Assembly (NCBI GenBank): GCA_049334165.1
Contig: JBEGHD010000001.1
Origin: JBEGHD01 sp049334165
GTDB taxonomy: Bacteria; Bacteroidota; Bacteroidia; Flavobacteriales_D; Sanyastnellaceae
Reading direction: 5' to 3' (one strand)
Length of the DNA: 64,000 bases
The notes under the pieces were generated by a model, which worked only from the letters and a program-made list of their open reading frames with translations, had not been told where the DNA came from and made no database searches. Positions 1 to 7,156 of this stretch are shown here, piece by piece. A program made the translations under genes and the position numbers. Every line of letters begins with the position of its first letter. The stretch's first letter is position 1.

Positions 1-706
1 CCGGTTCCTTTTTGTTCTCACTGATCAATTGAATAAAAAGATCCCCTGACCCAGTCGCTCTGGGGACAAAATGAATCGGGTTGTAGAAAGAAGTCCATTT
101 CATAATCGGCTCAATATCATAATCCTCAAGCTCGAGTACAATTTCTTTTTCATGCTGCAGATTCATTTCCAAATCGAAAAGCTTGTAGTCCACTTGCATG
201 CCATACTTATTGTTTAAAATAGCGATTTTAGACTCATCCTCTGAAAAGAGGACTTCAAAGGAACCTCTATAATATTTGTCCGGCAGCCTCTCTTTCGTTG
301 ACCAAAATACTTTTGGTGAAGCTGTAACCCTGAAAGACTTAATGTCGATTTTTAGAAACGCAAGTTTATCAGACTTTTCAATCTCCGAGTCGTCTTTCAA
401 AAAGACAAATAATTCATCTCCTACAACAAGTAGTTTGACAAACTCTGCTTCACCTTCAGCAAATTTGCCAGAAACTTCGATCGTACCTGCGAGATTCATA
501 TTCCCGTCAAACTTTTCTACTGTAATATCTCTTCCCGCTTTGACAATGAAAAAATCACTATTTGCTACAATGGTTTGCTCAACCTCCTGCTTGCGTGAGT
601 TCTTAACCTCCTCGCTCCACTGAATTTCTGCTTTCTCGGTAAGATCCTGGGCTGTGAGTGAAATAGAAATAAAGGCTGACATTAGTCCAATGAATAGTTT
701 GCGCAT
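1..706 (-). CDS. Secreted protein of unknown function, 3' end outside window
   Basis: The reading frame is open from an ATG at 704-706 leftward to the window edge, about 235 codons, so the C-terminus is missing. The protein starts MRKLFIGLMSAFISISLTAQ, a signal peptide typical of Bacteroidota, and should be exported. The visible part alternates beta-rich stretches (ADFFIVKAG-like, LFVFLKDD, KIAILNNKYG) and looks like a beta-propeller or similar repeat fold, but I recognise no named family. It resembles the N-terminal half of the 525-residue protein at 41728-43305: both begin, after the signal, with a W-S-x-x-(V/L) segment, then an FF(I/V)-KA-R segment and a phrase on a bound ligand-like strand. 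It is transcribed divergently from hemA. The exact function is unknown. Confidence 0.75.
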   Translation of the reverse strand, partial: MRKLFIGLMSAFISISLTAQDLTEKAEIQWSEEVKNSRKQEVEQTIVANSDFFIVKAGRDITVEKFDGNMNLAGTIEVSGKFAEGEAEFVKLLVVGDELFVFLKDDSEIEKSDKLAFLKIDIKSFRVTASPKVFWSTKERLPDKYYRGSFEVLFSEDESKIAILNNKYGMQVDYKLFDLEMNLQHEKEIVLELEDYDIEPIMKWTSFYNPIHFVPRATGSGDLFIQLISENKKEP

Positions 707-921
707 AGCTCAATATTTTGGTTAGAATTCTGCAAGGAAAGAATATTTGATCAGTTTCTCAACTTTAACTCCTGATAGCGAGAGTTAGGAAAATGATTCA
801 GATCATCAGTTTCTAAAAAAGACATGACAAAGATCAGTTCTAAACAACACCTCTATGACATTCTCGTGACAAAATGGAGACATTCGGTTTCGATCTTTGT
901 CAACGTTGAAAAAAGAACTGC

Positions 922-2160
922 GTGGAAGAGCTAAAAGTAATTGCATTAACCCATAAAAACCTCAGCCTCGAAGACATTGGCAAGTTTCACCTTGCCGATG
1001 ACGAACGCGAATCGAGACTGCAGGAAATCAAAGAAAAATTCGGATTTGACGAATTGATGTTTCTCAGCACGTGCAATCGTGTGGAGATCGTCCTTTCGGT
1101 AAACCGTTTTTACTGCATGGGCCAGGCAAGAGAATTGCTTCAGGAACTCTCCAGCGATGTGCATCCAGATTTTCTTCAGCGCATCGTGCACAAAGTTGAG
1201 CTCTTCTCGGGTCGTGCTGCGCTCGAGCACCTCATCAAAGTAGCTTCATCGCTCGACTCGATGGTGATTGGCGAACGCGAAATCATCACGCAGGTGCGCA
1301 AAGCATTTGAAGAAAGCCGTCAGTTCGGAATTTCAGGCGACCTCTGCAGATTGGTGATCAAGCAAACCATCGCTTCGGCAAAAAGAATTTACACCGACAC
1401 GCACATCGCTCGCAAACCGGTTTCTGTGGTTTCGCTGGCCTGGCAACGAATTCTTTCCAAAAAACTCCCGAAAGACTCCAGAGTGCTGTTGATCGGTGCC
1501 GGACAGATCATCCGCAACATGAGCCGCTTTTTGCAAAAAGGGAAGTTCGAAAACGTGACTGTTGCCAACCGCACCCTCCACAGGGCTGAATCAATTGCCG
1601 ACCTTTTCGAAAACGGCAAAGCCATTTCTCTCGAAGATCTTTCGACCTACGAAGGCGGCTTCGATTTGATGATCACCTGCACCGGTTCTGACGAAGCAGT
1701 GATCACAGAAAAAATCTACGATCAGCTCACCAAAGGTGAAGACACACACAAAATCATTTTCGACCTGGCTCTTCCGGCCGATGTGGATCCTACTCTGACC
1801 AACATCCACGACATCGACTACACCGGCATGCCGCAGCTCAAAACTGTAGCCGACAAAAACATCGCTGAGCGATCCAAAGAAGTTGAGCGCTGCGAAAGAC
1901 TGGTTCAGGAAGGCATGGCCGAGTTCGACAAAATGCACGAGCAGCGTCAGATTGAGATCGCTATGCGCGATATCCCCAGAGCGATCAAAGAAATTCGCGA
2001 GACAGCCATCGGTGAAGTCTTCGCCAAAGACCTCGAAGGCCTCGACTCTGAAAGCCGTGAAGTCCTCGAAAAAATCATGGGCTACATGGAAAAGAAATAC
2101 ATCAGCGTTCCCATGAAAATGGCCAAGCAGGTGATTTTGGAGAGTAAGGGGCGGAGTTGA
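922..2160 (+). CDS. hemA: Glutamyl-tRNA reductase
   Basis: Reduces glutamate charged on tRNA-Glu to glutamate-1-semialdehyde with NADPH, the first committed step of C5 haem synthesis in the cytoplasm. The 412-residue length fits the family. The catalytic cysteine is Cys51 in LSTCNRVE, the active-site region continues with SLDSMVIGEREI, and the NADPH-binding Rossmann motif is LLIGAGQIIRNM near residue 190. A C-terminal helical dimerisation domain follows (MRDIPRAIKEIRETA). The start is GTG at 922; I see no better ATG upstream. The last 15 codons and the stop are repeated downstream at 2875-2920. In relatives hemA is often next to hemC; here a 1.7-kb AT-rich insert separates it from hemCD. Confidence 0.97.
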   Translation: MEELKVIALTHKNLSLEDIGKFHLADDERESRLQEIKEKFGFDELMFLSTCNRVEIVLSVNRFYCMGQARELLQELSSDVHPDFLQRIVHKVELFSGRAALEHLIKVASSLDSMVIGEREIITQVRKAFEESRQFGISGDLCRLVIKQTIASAKRIYTDTHIARKPVSVVSLAWQRILSKKLPKDSRVLLIGAGQIIRNMSRFLQKGKFENVTVANRTLHRAESIADLFENGKAISLEDLSTYEGGFDLMITCTGSDEAVITEKIYDQLTKGEDTHKIIFDLALPADVDPTLTNIHDIDYTGMPQLKTVADKNIAERSKEVERCERLVQEGMAEFDKMHEQRQIEIAMRDIPRAIKEIRETAIGEVFAKDLEGLDSESREVLEKIMGYMEKKYISVPMKMAKQVILESKGRS

Positions 2161-2161
2161 T
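2116..2161 (+). repeat. 46-bp direct repeat, copy 1 (hemA 3' end)
   Basis: This copy covers the last codons and the TGA stop of hemA. It is identical over 46 bases to 2875-2920. The 12 bases in front of both copies are also related (AGCGTYCCYAYG), with differences that are mostly transitions at codon third positions, so the true repeat is about 59 bp. The two copies bracket the toxin-antitoxin pair. Confidence 0.95.
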
Positions 2162-2217
2162 AGTTTTGTCTGATGTTAGGTCAGTCCTTTTTCTTACCTT
2201 TAGATAAAATCAGTCGT

Positions 2218-2433
2218 ATGGACTCCATCAAAGTAGATATATTAAACCCCACTGCTAAAAAGTTACTAAAGGCTCTGGCGGAATTGAAGCTTATAAGAAT
2301 TCGTCCAGAGAAATATGACTCTACTGAATTCTCCGCCTTTCTAGAACAAATCCGATCGAAGTCTCAGGAGCCCTTGTCTCTTGATGAAATCACAAAAGAG
2401 GTCGAAGATGTAAGGAAGAAACGCAATGAGTAA
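2218..2433 (+). CDS. Antitoxin of a PIN-type toxin-antitoxin pair
   Basis: A 71-residue acidic/basic mixed protein starting MDSIKVDILNPTAKKLL. I place the start at ATG 2218 because the conserved-looking protein begins there; the frame is open 45 bases further upstream but that part is low in coding character. The tail (SLDEITKEVEDVRKKRNE) is the charged, helical toxin-binding end seen in antitoxins that partner COG1569 PIN toxins. It overlaps the toxin gene by 8 bases (2426-2433), typical of translational coupling. It presumably neutralises the downstream RNase and represses its own promoter. The assignment rests on size, position and tail composition, not on a diagnostic motif. Confidence 0.8.
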   Translation: MDSIKVDILNPTAKKLLKALAELKLIRIRPEKYDSTEFSAFLEQIRSKSQEPLSLDEITKEVEDVRKKRNE

Positions 2434-2836
2434 ATCCCGGGTCATAGTTGATACCAATCTCTGGGTTTCATTTCTAATCACTAAAAGTCACCAAGTTTTC
2501 GAAAGGCGGATCTCTGAGAATAGAATTGCCCTAATATTTTCAGAAGAATTGATTCTTGAGTTGGTTGAAGTCCTCAATCGTCCCAAGTTTTCAAGATATT
2601 TCTCCAAAGAGGACATTGAAAATTTGCTTTTGATAATAGAAAATATCTCTGAGTTGATTATCTGCACATCGCGAACTCGAGTTTGCCGGGACGAAAAGGA
2701 CAACTTCCTTCTTGATTTGGCTAAAGATGGGCAAGCCGATTATCTCATTACTGGCGATAACGACTTGCTGGTCTTAAAAAATTTTGACGGCACCCAGATA
2801 ATCAGGTTTTCCGAATTTGAACAATTGTTTTCCTAA
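2426..2836 (+). CDS. PIN-domain toxin (COG1569-type RNase)
   Basis: A 136-residue PIN-domain protein, probably a metal-dependent ribonuclease held in check by the overlapping upstream antitoxin. The acidic active-site residues are visible: the N-terminal VIVDTNLWVS (Asp of VDTN), an acidic residue in the middle (SEELILELVEVL), CRDEKDNFLLDLA, and the C-terminal DYLITGDNDLL. This order matches the 'putative toxin-antitoxin system toxin component, PIN family' group. Base composition is visibly more AT-rich than hemA and hemCD on either side, and the pair is bracketed by a duplicated hemA end, so horizontal gain is likely. The RNA target is not predictable. Confidence 0.92.
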   Translation: MSKSRVIVDTNLWVSFLITKSHQVFERRISENRIALIFSEELILELVEVLNRPKFSRYFSKEDIENLLLIIENISELIICTSRTRVCRDEKDNFLLDLAKDGQADYLITGDNDLLVLKNFDGTQIIRFSEFEQLFS

Positions 2837-2874
2837 TTTGAGACTATCAAAGAAACAAGTTAGCGTCCCTACGA

Positions 2875-2920
2875 AAAATGGCCAAGCAGGTGATTTTGGA
2901 GAGTAAGGGGCGGAGTTGAT
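2875..2920 (+). repeat. 46-bp direct repeat, copy 2 (hemA 3' remnant)
   Basis: A perfect copy of 2116-2161, including the hemA stop codon, lying 39 bases after the toxin stop. No hemA coding sequence precedes it beyond about 13 imperfect bases, so it is a fragment. It sits where the sequence downstream of hemA would have begun before the insertion of the toxin-antitoxin segment. Confidence 0.95.
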
Positions 2921-3165
2921 TCCTGATACCGAGTTCGAACAGTCACATTTCAATTATTTAGTCAAAACGATTAGCTTGGAGGTCGAAAAACTATTCGATA
3001 CTTCTGGAACTCTCAATCCTATATCGCAATGGAGAACACCTGGAAACATTTTCCAGAAATCTCACTTCGGAATTTATCCGTGAGAAAATCCTGTCCCTCA
3101 ATTGGAATAATTTTCATGAAGTACTGCTAGTTCGGGGAGATAATTTCTCCGCAGTTGGCGGAGAC
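2916..3165 (+). pseudogene. Out-of-frame 5' part of the 3166-3816 gene
   Basis: Two frames here look coding. Frame one is open from 2907 and reads through EFEQSHFNYLVKTISLEVEK to a stop at 3081. Frame two opens at 2962 (after a TAG at 2959) and, from about 3000, reads LLELSILYRNGEHLETFSRN and LNWNNFHEVLLVRGDNFSAV directly into the protein annotated from 3166. The switch point is near 2985-3010. This is the pattern of a single gene with one frameshift, possibly also cut at its 5' end by the insertion at the hemA repeat. A sequencing error at one homopolymer would produce the same pattern. Confidence 0.5.
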
Positions 3166-3816
3166 TTGAGCAAGGATGGACTTTCCTATCACTGTGAAGT
3201 CAATGGCATTATGGAGATTTCAAACCGAAAGCCAAAATCTATTGATGACCTGGTCAACATCATGTTATTTCATTTTTCCCAGGGGATTTCTCTTCCCTCA
3301 GACAAAGCTTTTTCAAATAACAGATTAGACACCAATCGGGGTAAGGTGATAACTCCAGATCTCAATGCCCGAAAGAGAGTCATTAAAAACAAATATTTCG
3401 AAGCTGATCGGATCGAAAAGAAGAAACGATTGGTGCGTCTCATTCTCGCGTCTCTCACTTTTCTGATCGTTCCAACTTTCGTTTATATTTCTTTTAGCGG
3501 AAACTTACCGTACTACTTAAACAATACTGTGCAAACAAAAGCTGAGGTAGTCAACACCCGCCCATTCCAAATTATTGGGCGTCACAAGATTTATGTCAAA
3601 TATTTCTACGAAGTGAAAGGTCATGTTTACGAGGGAACATTTAAACAAACTAAGTCTTTTCATCATGTTCCTCTATTAACTAAAGACAGCCTGGTTATCG
3701 AGTATCTCGAAAACGATCCTTCAACCTCCCGCCCTATTTCAGTCCACAGTGTCTGGTCTGAAACTCACCCAAATAAACTCAGGCCTCCATCTTCAATTCC
3801 TAAGAAATCAAACTAG
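3166..3816 (+). CDS. Membrane protein with DUF3592-like C-terminal half, N-terminus uncertain
   Basis: The first possible start in frame is TTG 3166, giving 216 residues, but the same frame is coding-like upstream to about 3000, so this is probably the 3' part of a longer, frameshifted gene. A single strong transmembrane helix (LVRLILASLTFLIVPTFVYI) lies near residues 90-108, after a basic stretch (RIEKKKR). The part after it (AEVVNTRPF, KIYVKYFYEVKGHVYEGTF, DSLVIEYLENDPSTSRPIS) resembles DUF3592 domains, which are small beta-rich extracytoplasmic domains of unknown role. It lies in the AT-rich insert between hemA and hemCD. Function unknown; it may be non-functional. Confidence 0.55.
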   Translation: MSKDGLSYHCEVNGIMEISNRKPKSIDDLVNIMLFHFSQGISLPSDKAFSNNRLDTNRGKVITPDLNARKRVIKNKYFEADRIEKKKRLVRLILASLTFLIVPTFVYISFSGNLPYYLNNTVQTKAEVVNTRPFQIIGRHKIYVKYFYEVKGHVYEGTFKQTKSFHHVPLLTKDSLVIEYLENDPSTSRPISVHSVWSETHPNKLRPPSSIPKKSN

Positions 3817-3887
3817 CTCAAATTTTGTCGCCCAGAAGGCGTTTTTAAAAGACCTCCATCCCCACCACATTCTTATTTTTGCAAGCT

Positions 3888-5474
3888 ATGGCAGAAAAGA
3901 AACCGATTATCATTGGCTCGCGCGGAAGCGACCTCGCTTTGTGGCAAGCTAACTTTGTGAAAGATCGCCTCACCGAGCTGGGTGAAAAAGCAGAAATCAA
4001 GATCATCAAAACGCAAGGCGATAAGATTCAGCACCTTAGTTTTGACAAGATGGAAGGCAAGGGATTTTTCACCAAAGAAATTGAAGCCGAGCTGCTCGAT
4101 GGTACTATCGATCTGGCAGTGCACTCCCACAAAGATCTGGAAACGACCAACCCCGAAGGTCTCACCATCGCTGCCGTGAGTAGCAGAGCCAATCCGGCCG
4201 ACTTGCTGCTTATCAACCCAGACGCGGTGAAAGACAAACTGAAATTTCATCTCAAGTCCAACCCAGTGGTGGGAACTTCCTCTGCCAGACGCAAAGCCCA
4301 GTTGCTGTTTTTCCGCCCGGATGCGAAGATCAAAGACCTTCGCGGGAACGTTCCTACTCGCATTCAAAAACTCAAGGACGGTCAGTATGATGCCATCCTG
4401 ATTGCAAAAGCCGGAATCGACCGACTGAACATCGACCTAAGCGATCTGCACGTTTTTGAGATGGATCCCACAGTTTTCATTCCGGCTCCGGCCCAGGGCG
4501 TTTTGGGACTGCAAGTTCGGGAGGGCGATAAAGACCTCATTGAAACGCTCAAATCGCTTAATGATGAAGAAGTAGCTGAGAGAATTGCCGTAGAAAGAAA
4601 TGTTCTCAAATTGATGAAAGGCGGCTGCCAAATGCCACTTGGTGTGTACTGCGTAAAAACAGATGACGAATACTTTGTTTATTCCGCTCTGGCCGATGCC
4701 TGGGATGCTCCCTTGAGGCGCGACTATGTGGAGACCAACACCCTCGCAGGAGTGGCTGAGGGAATCGCCAAAAGGCTTCAGCTCAAAGAACACAAAAGAA
4801 CAGTTTTCATCTCTCGCGGTTTGCCCGAAAACTCAGACATCAAAAGACTGCTGAGCAATATGGGAGTGAAATTGATCGACACTACGCTGATTCAGTCCGA
4901 GGCGCTTTCGTTTAGCTACGACAACGACCCCGACTGGATTTTCTTCTCTTCGAGAAATGCCGTCCACTACTTTTTCGGTCAGCACAAACCTTCTTCAAAA
5001 TCGAAAATGGCAGCGCTCGGAAAGGGTACTGCCGATGAACTGTCGCGCTACGCTAAAGTCGACTTCGCTGGCTCAGGTGCCGATACCAAAGCCATTGCAG
5101 AAAGCTTCAAAGCCAAAGTTGGCAAAGGCACCGTGATGTTTCCGCAGTCGAAGCAGAGCTTGCGCTCAATCCAAAGCGTTTTCCCCGAAGAGCAGGTAGA
5201 AAATGTGGTCTGCTACGAAACGCTGGCTGACCCCAAACCGATTCATGCGGATGTACTTTTCTTCACGAGTCCGAGCAACACCAGCGCCTACCTGATGATG
5301 AACGACATCGAACCTCATCAACTAGTGGTGGGGATGGGTGCTTCCACTTCGAACTTTATGAAAGAGCGAGGCCACACGGTGGTTGCCACTCCGAGAAACT
5401 ACTCGGACCTGGCCATTTTGGATGCCATCCTTTATGCGCTGAGCCTCGAGGAACCAGTGAGTGAAGATGCCTGA
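3888..5474 (+). CDS. hemCD: Fused porphobilinogen deaminase / uroporphyrinogen-III synthase
   Basis: A 528-residue bifunctional haem enzyme. Residues 1 to about 300 are hydroxymethylbilane synthase: IGSRGSDLALWQ at the start, HSHKDLE carrying the catalytic Asp, GTSSARRKAQLL, and Cys247 in KGGCQMPLG, the attachment point of the dipyrromethane cofactor. Residues from about 305 (KRTVFISRG) to the end match HemD, which closes and inverts ring D: DWIFFSSRNAVHYF, AALGKGTADEL, DVLFFTSPSNTSAY. I use ATG 3888; a TTG three codons upstream is less likely. In most bacteria these are separate genes; the fusion ensures that the unstable hydroxymethylbilane meets HemD. The stop overlaps the glycosylase start by 8 bases. 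Confidence 0.95.
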   Translation: MAEKKPIIIGSRGSDLALWQANFVKDRLTELGEKAEIKIIKTQGDKIQHLSFDKMEGKGFFTKEIEAELLDGTIDLAVHSHKDLETTNPEGLTIAAVSSRANPADLLLINPDAVKDKLKFHLKSNPVVGTSSARRKAQLLFFRPDAKIKDLRGNVPTRIQKLKDGQYDAILIAKAGIDRLNIDLSDLHVFEMDPTVFIPAPAQGVLGLQVREGDKDLIETLKSLNDEEVAERIAVERNVLKLMKGGCQMPLGVYCVKTDDEYFVYSALADAWDAPLRRDYVETNTLAGVAEGIAKRLQLKEHKRTVFISRGLPENSDIKRLLSNMGVKLIDTTLIQSEALSFSYDNDPDWIFFSSRNAVHYFFGQHKPSSKSKMAALGKGTADELSRYAKVDFAGSGADTKAIAESFKAKVGKGTVMFPQSKQSLRSIQSVFPEEQVENVVCYETLADPKPIHADVLFFTSPSNTSAYLMMNDIEPHQLVVGMGASTSNFMKERGHTVVATPRNYSDLAILDAILYALSLEEPVSEDA

Positions 5475-6072
5475 GAAACTTCCCAGATCATTTTATCAAA
5501 GAGAGGATGTGGTGCAGATTGCCAGAGATTTGCTGGGCAAACAGCTGGTAACTGAAATAGGAGGAGTCAGGACCTCAGCAAAAATCGTGGAGACGGAGGC
5601 CTACAAAGGTTCCACCGATCGCGCTTGCCACGCTTTTAACTACCGAAAGACCAAACGAACAGCAGTGATGTTTGAACCAGGAGGAGTTGCCTACGTCTAC
5701 CTGTGCTACGGAATACACCACCTTTTCAATATCATCACCAATATTGAAGGTGAGCCCGATGCGGTTTTGATTCGCGCAGCCGAACCTCTCGAAGGAATTG
5801 AAGAAATGCTTGCGCGGAGAGAGATGACAGAACTCAAAGCGAGACTTACAGCCGGACCCGGAAGTTTGTCCAAAGCTCTCGGCATTCGAAAAGAACAAAC
5901 AGGTGTTGATCTGACCGATGACCAGATTTGGCTGGAAGATTACGGTGAAACTATTAGCTCAGAATTGATCATCGCTTCCCCTCGAGTGGGAATCGACTAT
6001 GCCGGAGAAGACGCCAAACTTCCCTGGCGATTCAGGGTGAAAGAAAACAAGTGGGTGAGTCCAGCGAAGTAA
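5467..6072 (+). CDS. DNA-3-methyladenine glycosylase (Mpg/AAG family)
   Basis: Removes 3-methyladenine and other alkylated purines from DNA, starting base-excision repair. About 201 residues, the usual bacterial Mpg size. Family motifs are clear: VVQIARDLLGKQLVT, IVETEAYKGSTDRACHAF (with the catalytic Glu and base-flipping region), MFEPGGVAYVYLCYGIHHLFN, AVLIRAAEPLEG, TAGPGSLSKALGI and a C-terminal RVGIDYAGEDAKLPWRF. ATG 5467 lies inside the end of hemCD (8-base overlap), so the two are probably co-transcribed; a GTG two codons earlier is the alternative. The gene converges on the XRE repressor gene, with one base between the stops. Confidence 0.95.
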   Translation: MPEKLPRSFYQREDVVQIARDLLGKQLVTEIGGVRTSAKIVETEAYKGSTDRACHAFNYRKTKRTAVMFEPGGVAYVYLCYGIHHLFNIITNIEGEPDAVLIRAAEPLEGIEEMLARREMTELKARLTAGPGSLSKALGIRKEQTGVDLTDDQIWLEDYGETISSELIIASPRVGIDYAGEDAKLPWRFRVKENKWVSPAK

Positions 6073-6073
6073 T

Positions 6074-6862
6074 TTATCGCGCTTTCAACTCTTTTACATC
6101 GTTGTGAATTTCGTTGACCATTGAGGTCAGCTTACCGAGACCGTCAAAAGAAGCAAAGCCTTCGGGCAATGAAAAAGTGACGTAGCCCAGCGCTTTCCAG
6201 ATTTCCGTCACCTGATCTACCGGCACATCGAAAGGATCGTATTCCGGGTTGTCGGATTTCAAAACAAAGCGATTGTTCTCCTGAACTTCGTTGACTACTC
6301 GCTTATAAACCACGCCTTCATCCAAAGTGACAAACACACAGCACTGACCGTCTTTCACAGTTTTCCAATCGTCTACAAACTGGCAGATCACGTAACTTCC
6401 AGAAGGAACCGGAAGCATGCTGTCACCTTCAGTTTGGAAGATTCTGTAGGTGCGATCCTGGGTCATTTCCGGGAAAGGCATCTCAAATTGTGGCAGCTGC
6501 TCGATGAACTCCATGTCACCGTAGTTGCTCAGATAACCGGCCGAGGCGCGTTGCGGTACAAGTGGAATCAACTCCTTGCCCTCAGAGCGATCGATGCTCA
6601 CCGGGAGAATTCTCAAGTTGTCTTTGATGTTGAGATCGTAGGTTCCGGCTTTGGCGGTTTCGAGTCTTTTGCTGAGAAGGTCATCGAGACTGACTTTAAA
6701 AAAGTGCGCCATCGAGATGAGCGTTTTGAGCTTGGGCTCTGCTCTGCCCTCTTCGTAGGCGCCAATTACGGAGCGGTTCACTCCGAGTTTATTGGCTAAA
6801 TCGGTTTGGGTGAGATCTTTCTGCTTTCGCAAAAATTTGAGGTTTGCCGGCAACGTGGTCAT
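6074..6862 (-). CDS. XRE-family repressor with S24 (LexA/CI-like) domain
   Basis: A 262-residue DNA-binding regulator. Residues 6-62 form a Cro/CI helix-turn-helix (LTQTDLANKLGVNRSVIGAY). The C-terminal half is an S24 peptidase-like domain: an Ala108-Gly109 bond in QRASAGYLS that matches the LexA/CI self-cleavage site, the Ser148 nucleophile in TEGDSMLP, and the general-base Lys189 in GVVYKRV. All three features needed for RecA-stimulated autocleavage appear intact, so this may be a stress-released repressor. There are no phage genes around it, so it is probably a chromosomal regulator of its kind found widely in Bacteroidota. The targets are unknown. It follows the PhnA-domain gene on the same strand, 63 bases away. 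Confidence 0.9.
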   Translation of the reverse strand: MTTLPANLKFLRKQKDLTQTDLANKLGVNRSVIGAYEEGRAEPKLKTLISMAHFFKVSLDDLLSKRLETAKAGTYDLNIKDNLRILPVSIDRSEGKELIPLVPQRASAGYLSNYGDMEFIEQLPQFEMPFPEMTQDRTYRIFQTEGDSMLPVPSGSYVICQFVDDWKTVKDGQCCVFVTLDEGVVYKRVVNEVQENNRFVLKSDNPEYDPFDVPVDQVTEIWKALGYVTFSLPEGFASFDGLGKLTSMVNEIHNDVKELKAR

Positions 6863-6925
6863 TTTGATCGATTTATGAGCATGCCAGCGAAGTTAGCAAA
6901 AATTAAAAATCAAGTTGAACTGATT

Positions 6926-7135
6926 CTAAGCCTTTTTCAAGAACTGAGTCTTCAAAACTACCTGGCTCTTACCGACTTTGCACTCCACCTCATCGGGGCT
7001 TCCAGTAAGTCTAATATTTTTAATCACGTTGCCGCGTTTCAAGGTTTTCGACATGCCTTTCACCTTGAGGTCTTTTACTACGTGAACGGAATCCCCGTCT
7101 TCGAGGATGTTGCCGTTACTGTCTTTTGTTTCCAT
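6926..7135 (-). CDS. PhnA-domain protein (short YjdM-like)
   Basis: A 69-residue protein that matches the C-terminal PhnA domain: KDSNGNILEDGDSVHVVKDL, KVKGMSKTLKRGNVIKNIRL, VECKVGKSQVVLKTQFLKKA. Full-length YjdM/PhnA of enteric bacteria is about 110 residues and carries an N-terminal zinc ribbon; that part is absent here and no zinc-ribbon coding sequence precedes the ATG. The historical name 'alkylphosphonate uptake' has no functional backing, and the role of the domain is unknown. It is cytoplasmic, on the same strand as the XRE gene downstream and the CoA-transferase genes upstream. Confidence 0.88.
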   Translation of the reverse strand: METKDSNGNILEDGDSVHVVKDLKVKGMSKTLKRGNVIKNIRLTGSPDEVECKVGKSQVVLKTQFLKKA

Positions 7136-7156
7136 TGACGGTTATAATAATGGACA

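Noticed and set aside
276..623. 115-codon open frame on the + strand
   Set aside because: It is the antisense of the truncated secreted-protein gene, with a Ser/Phe/Thr-rich composition typical of shadows.
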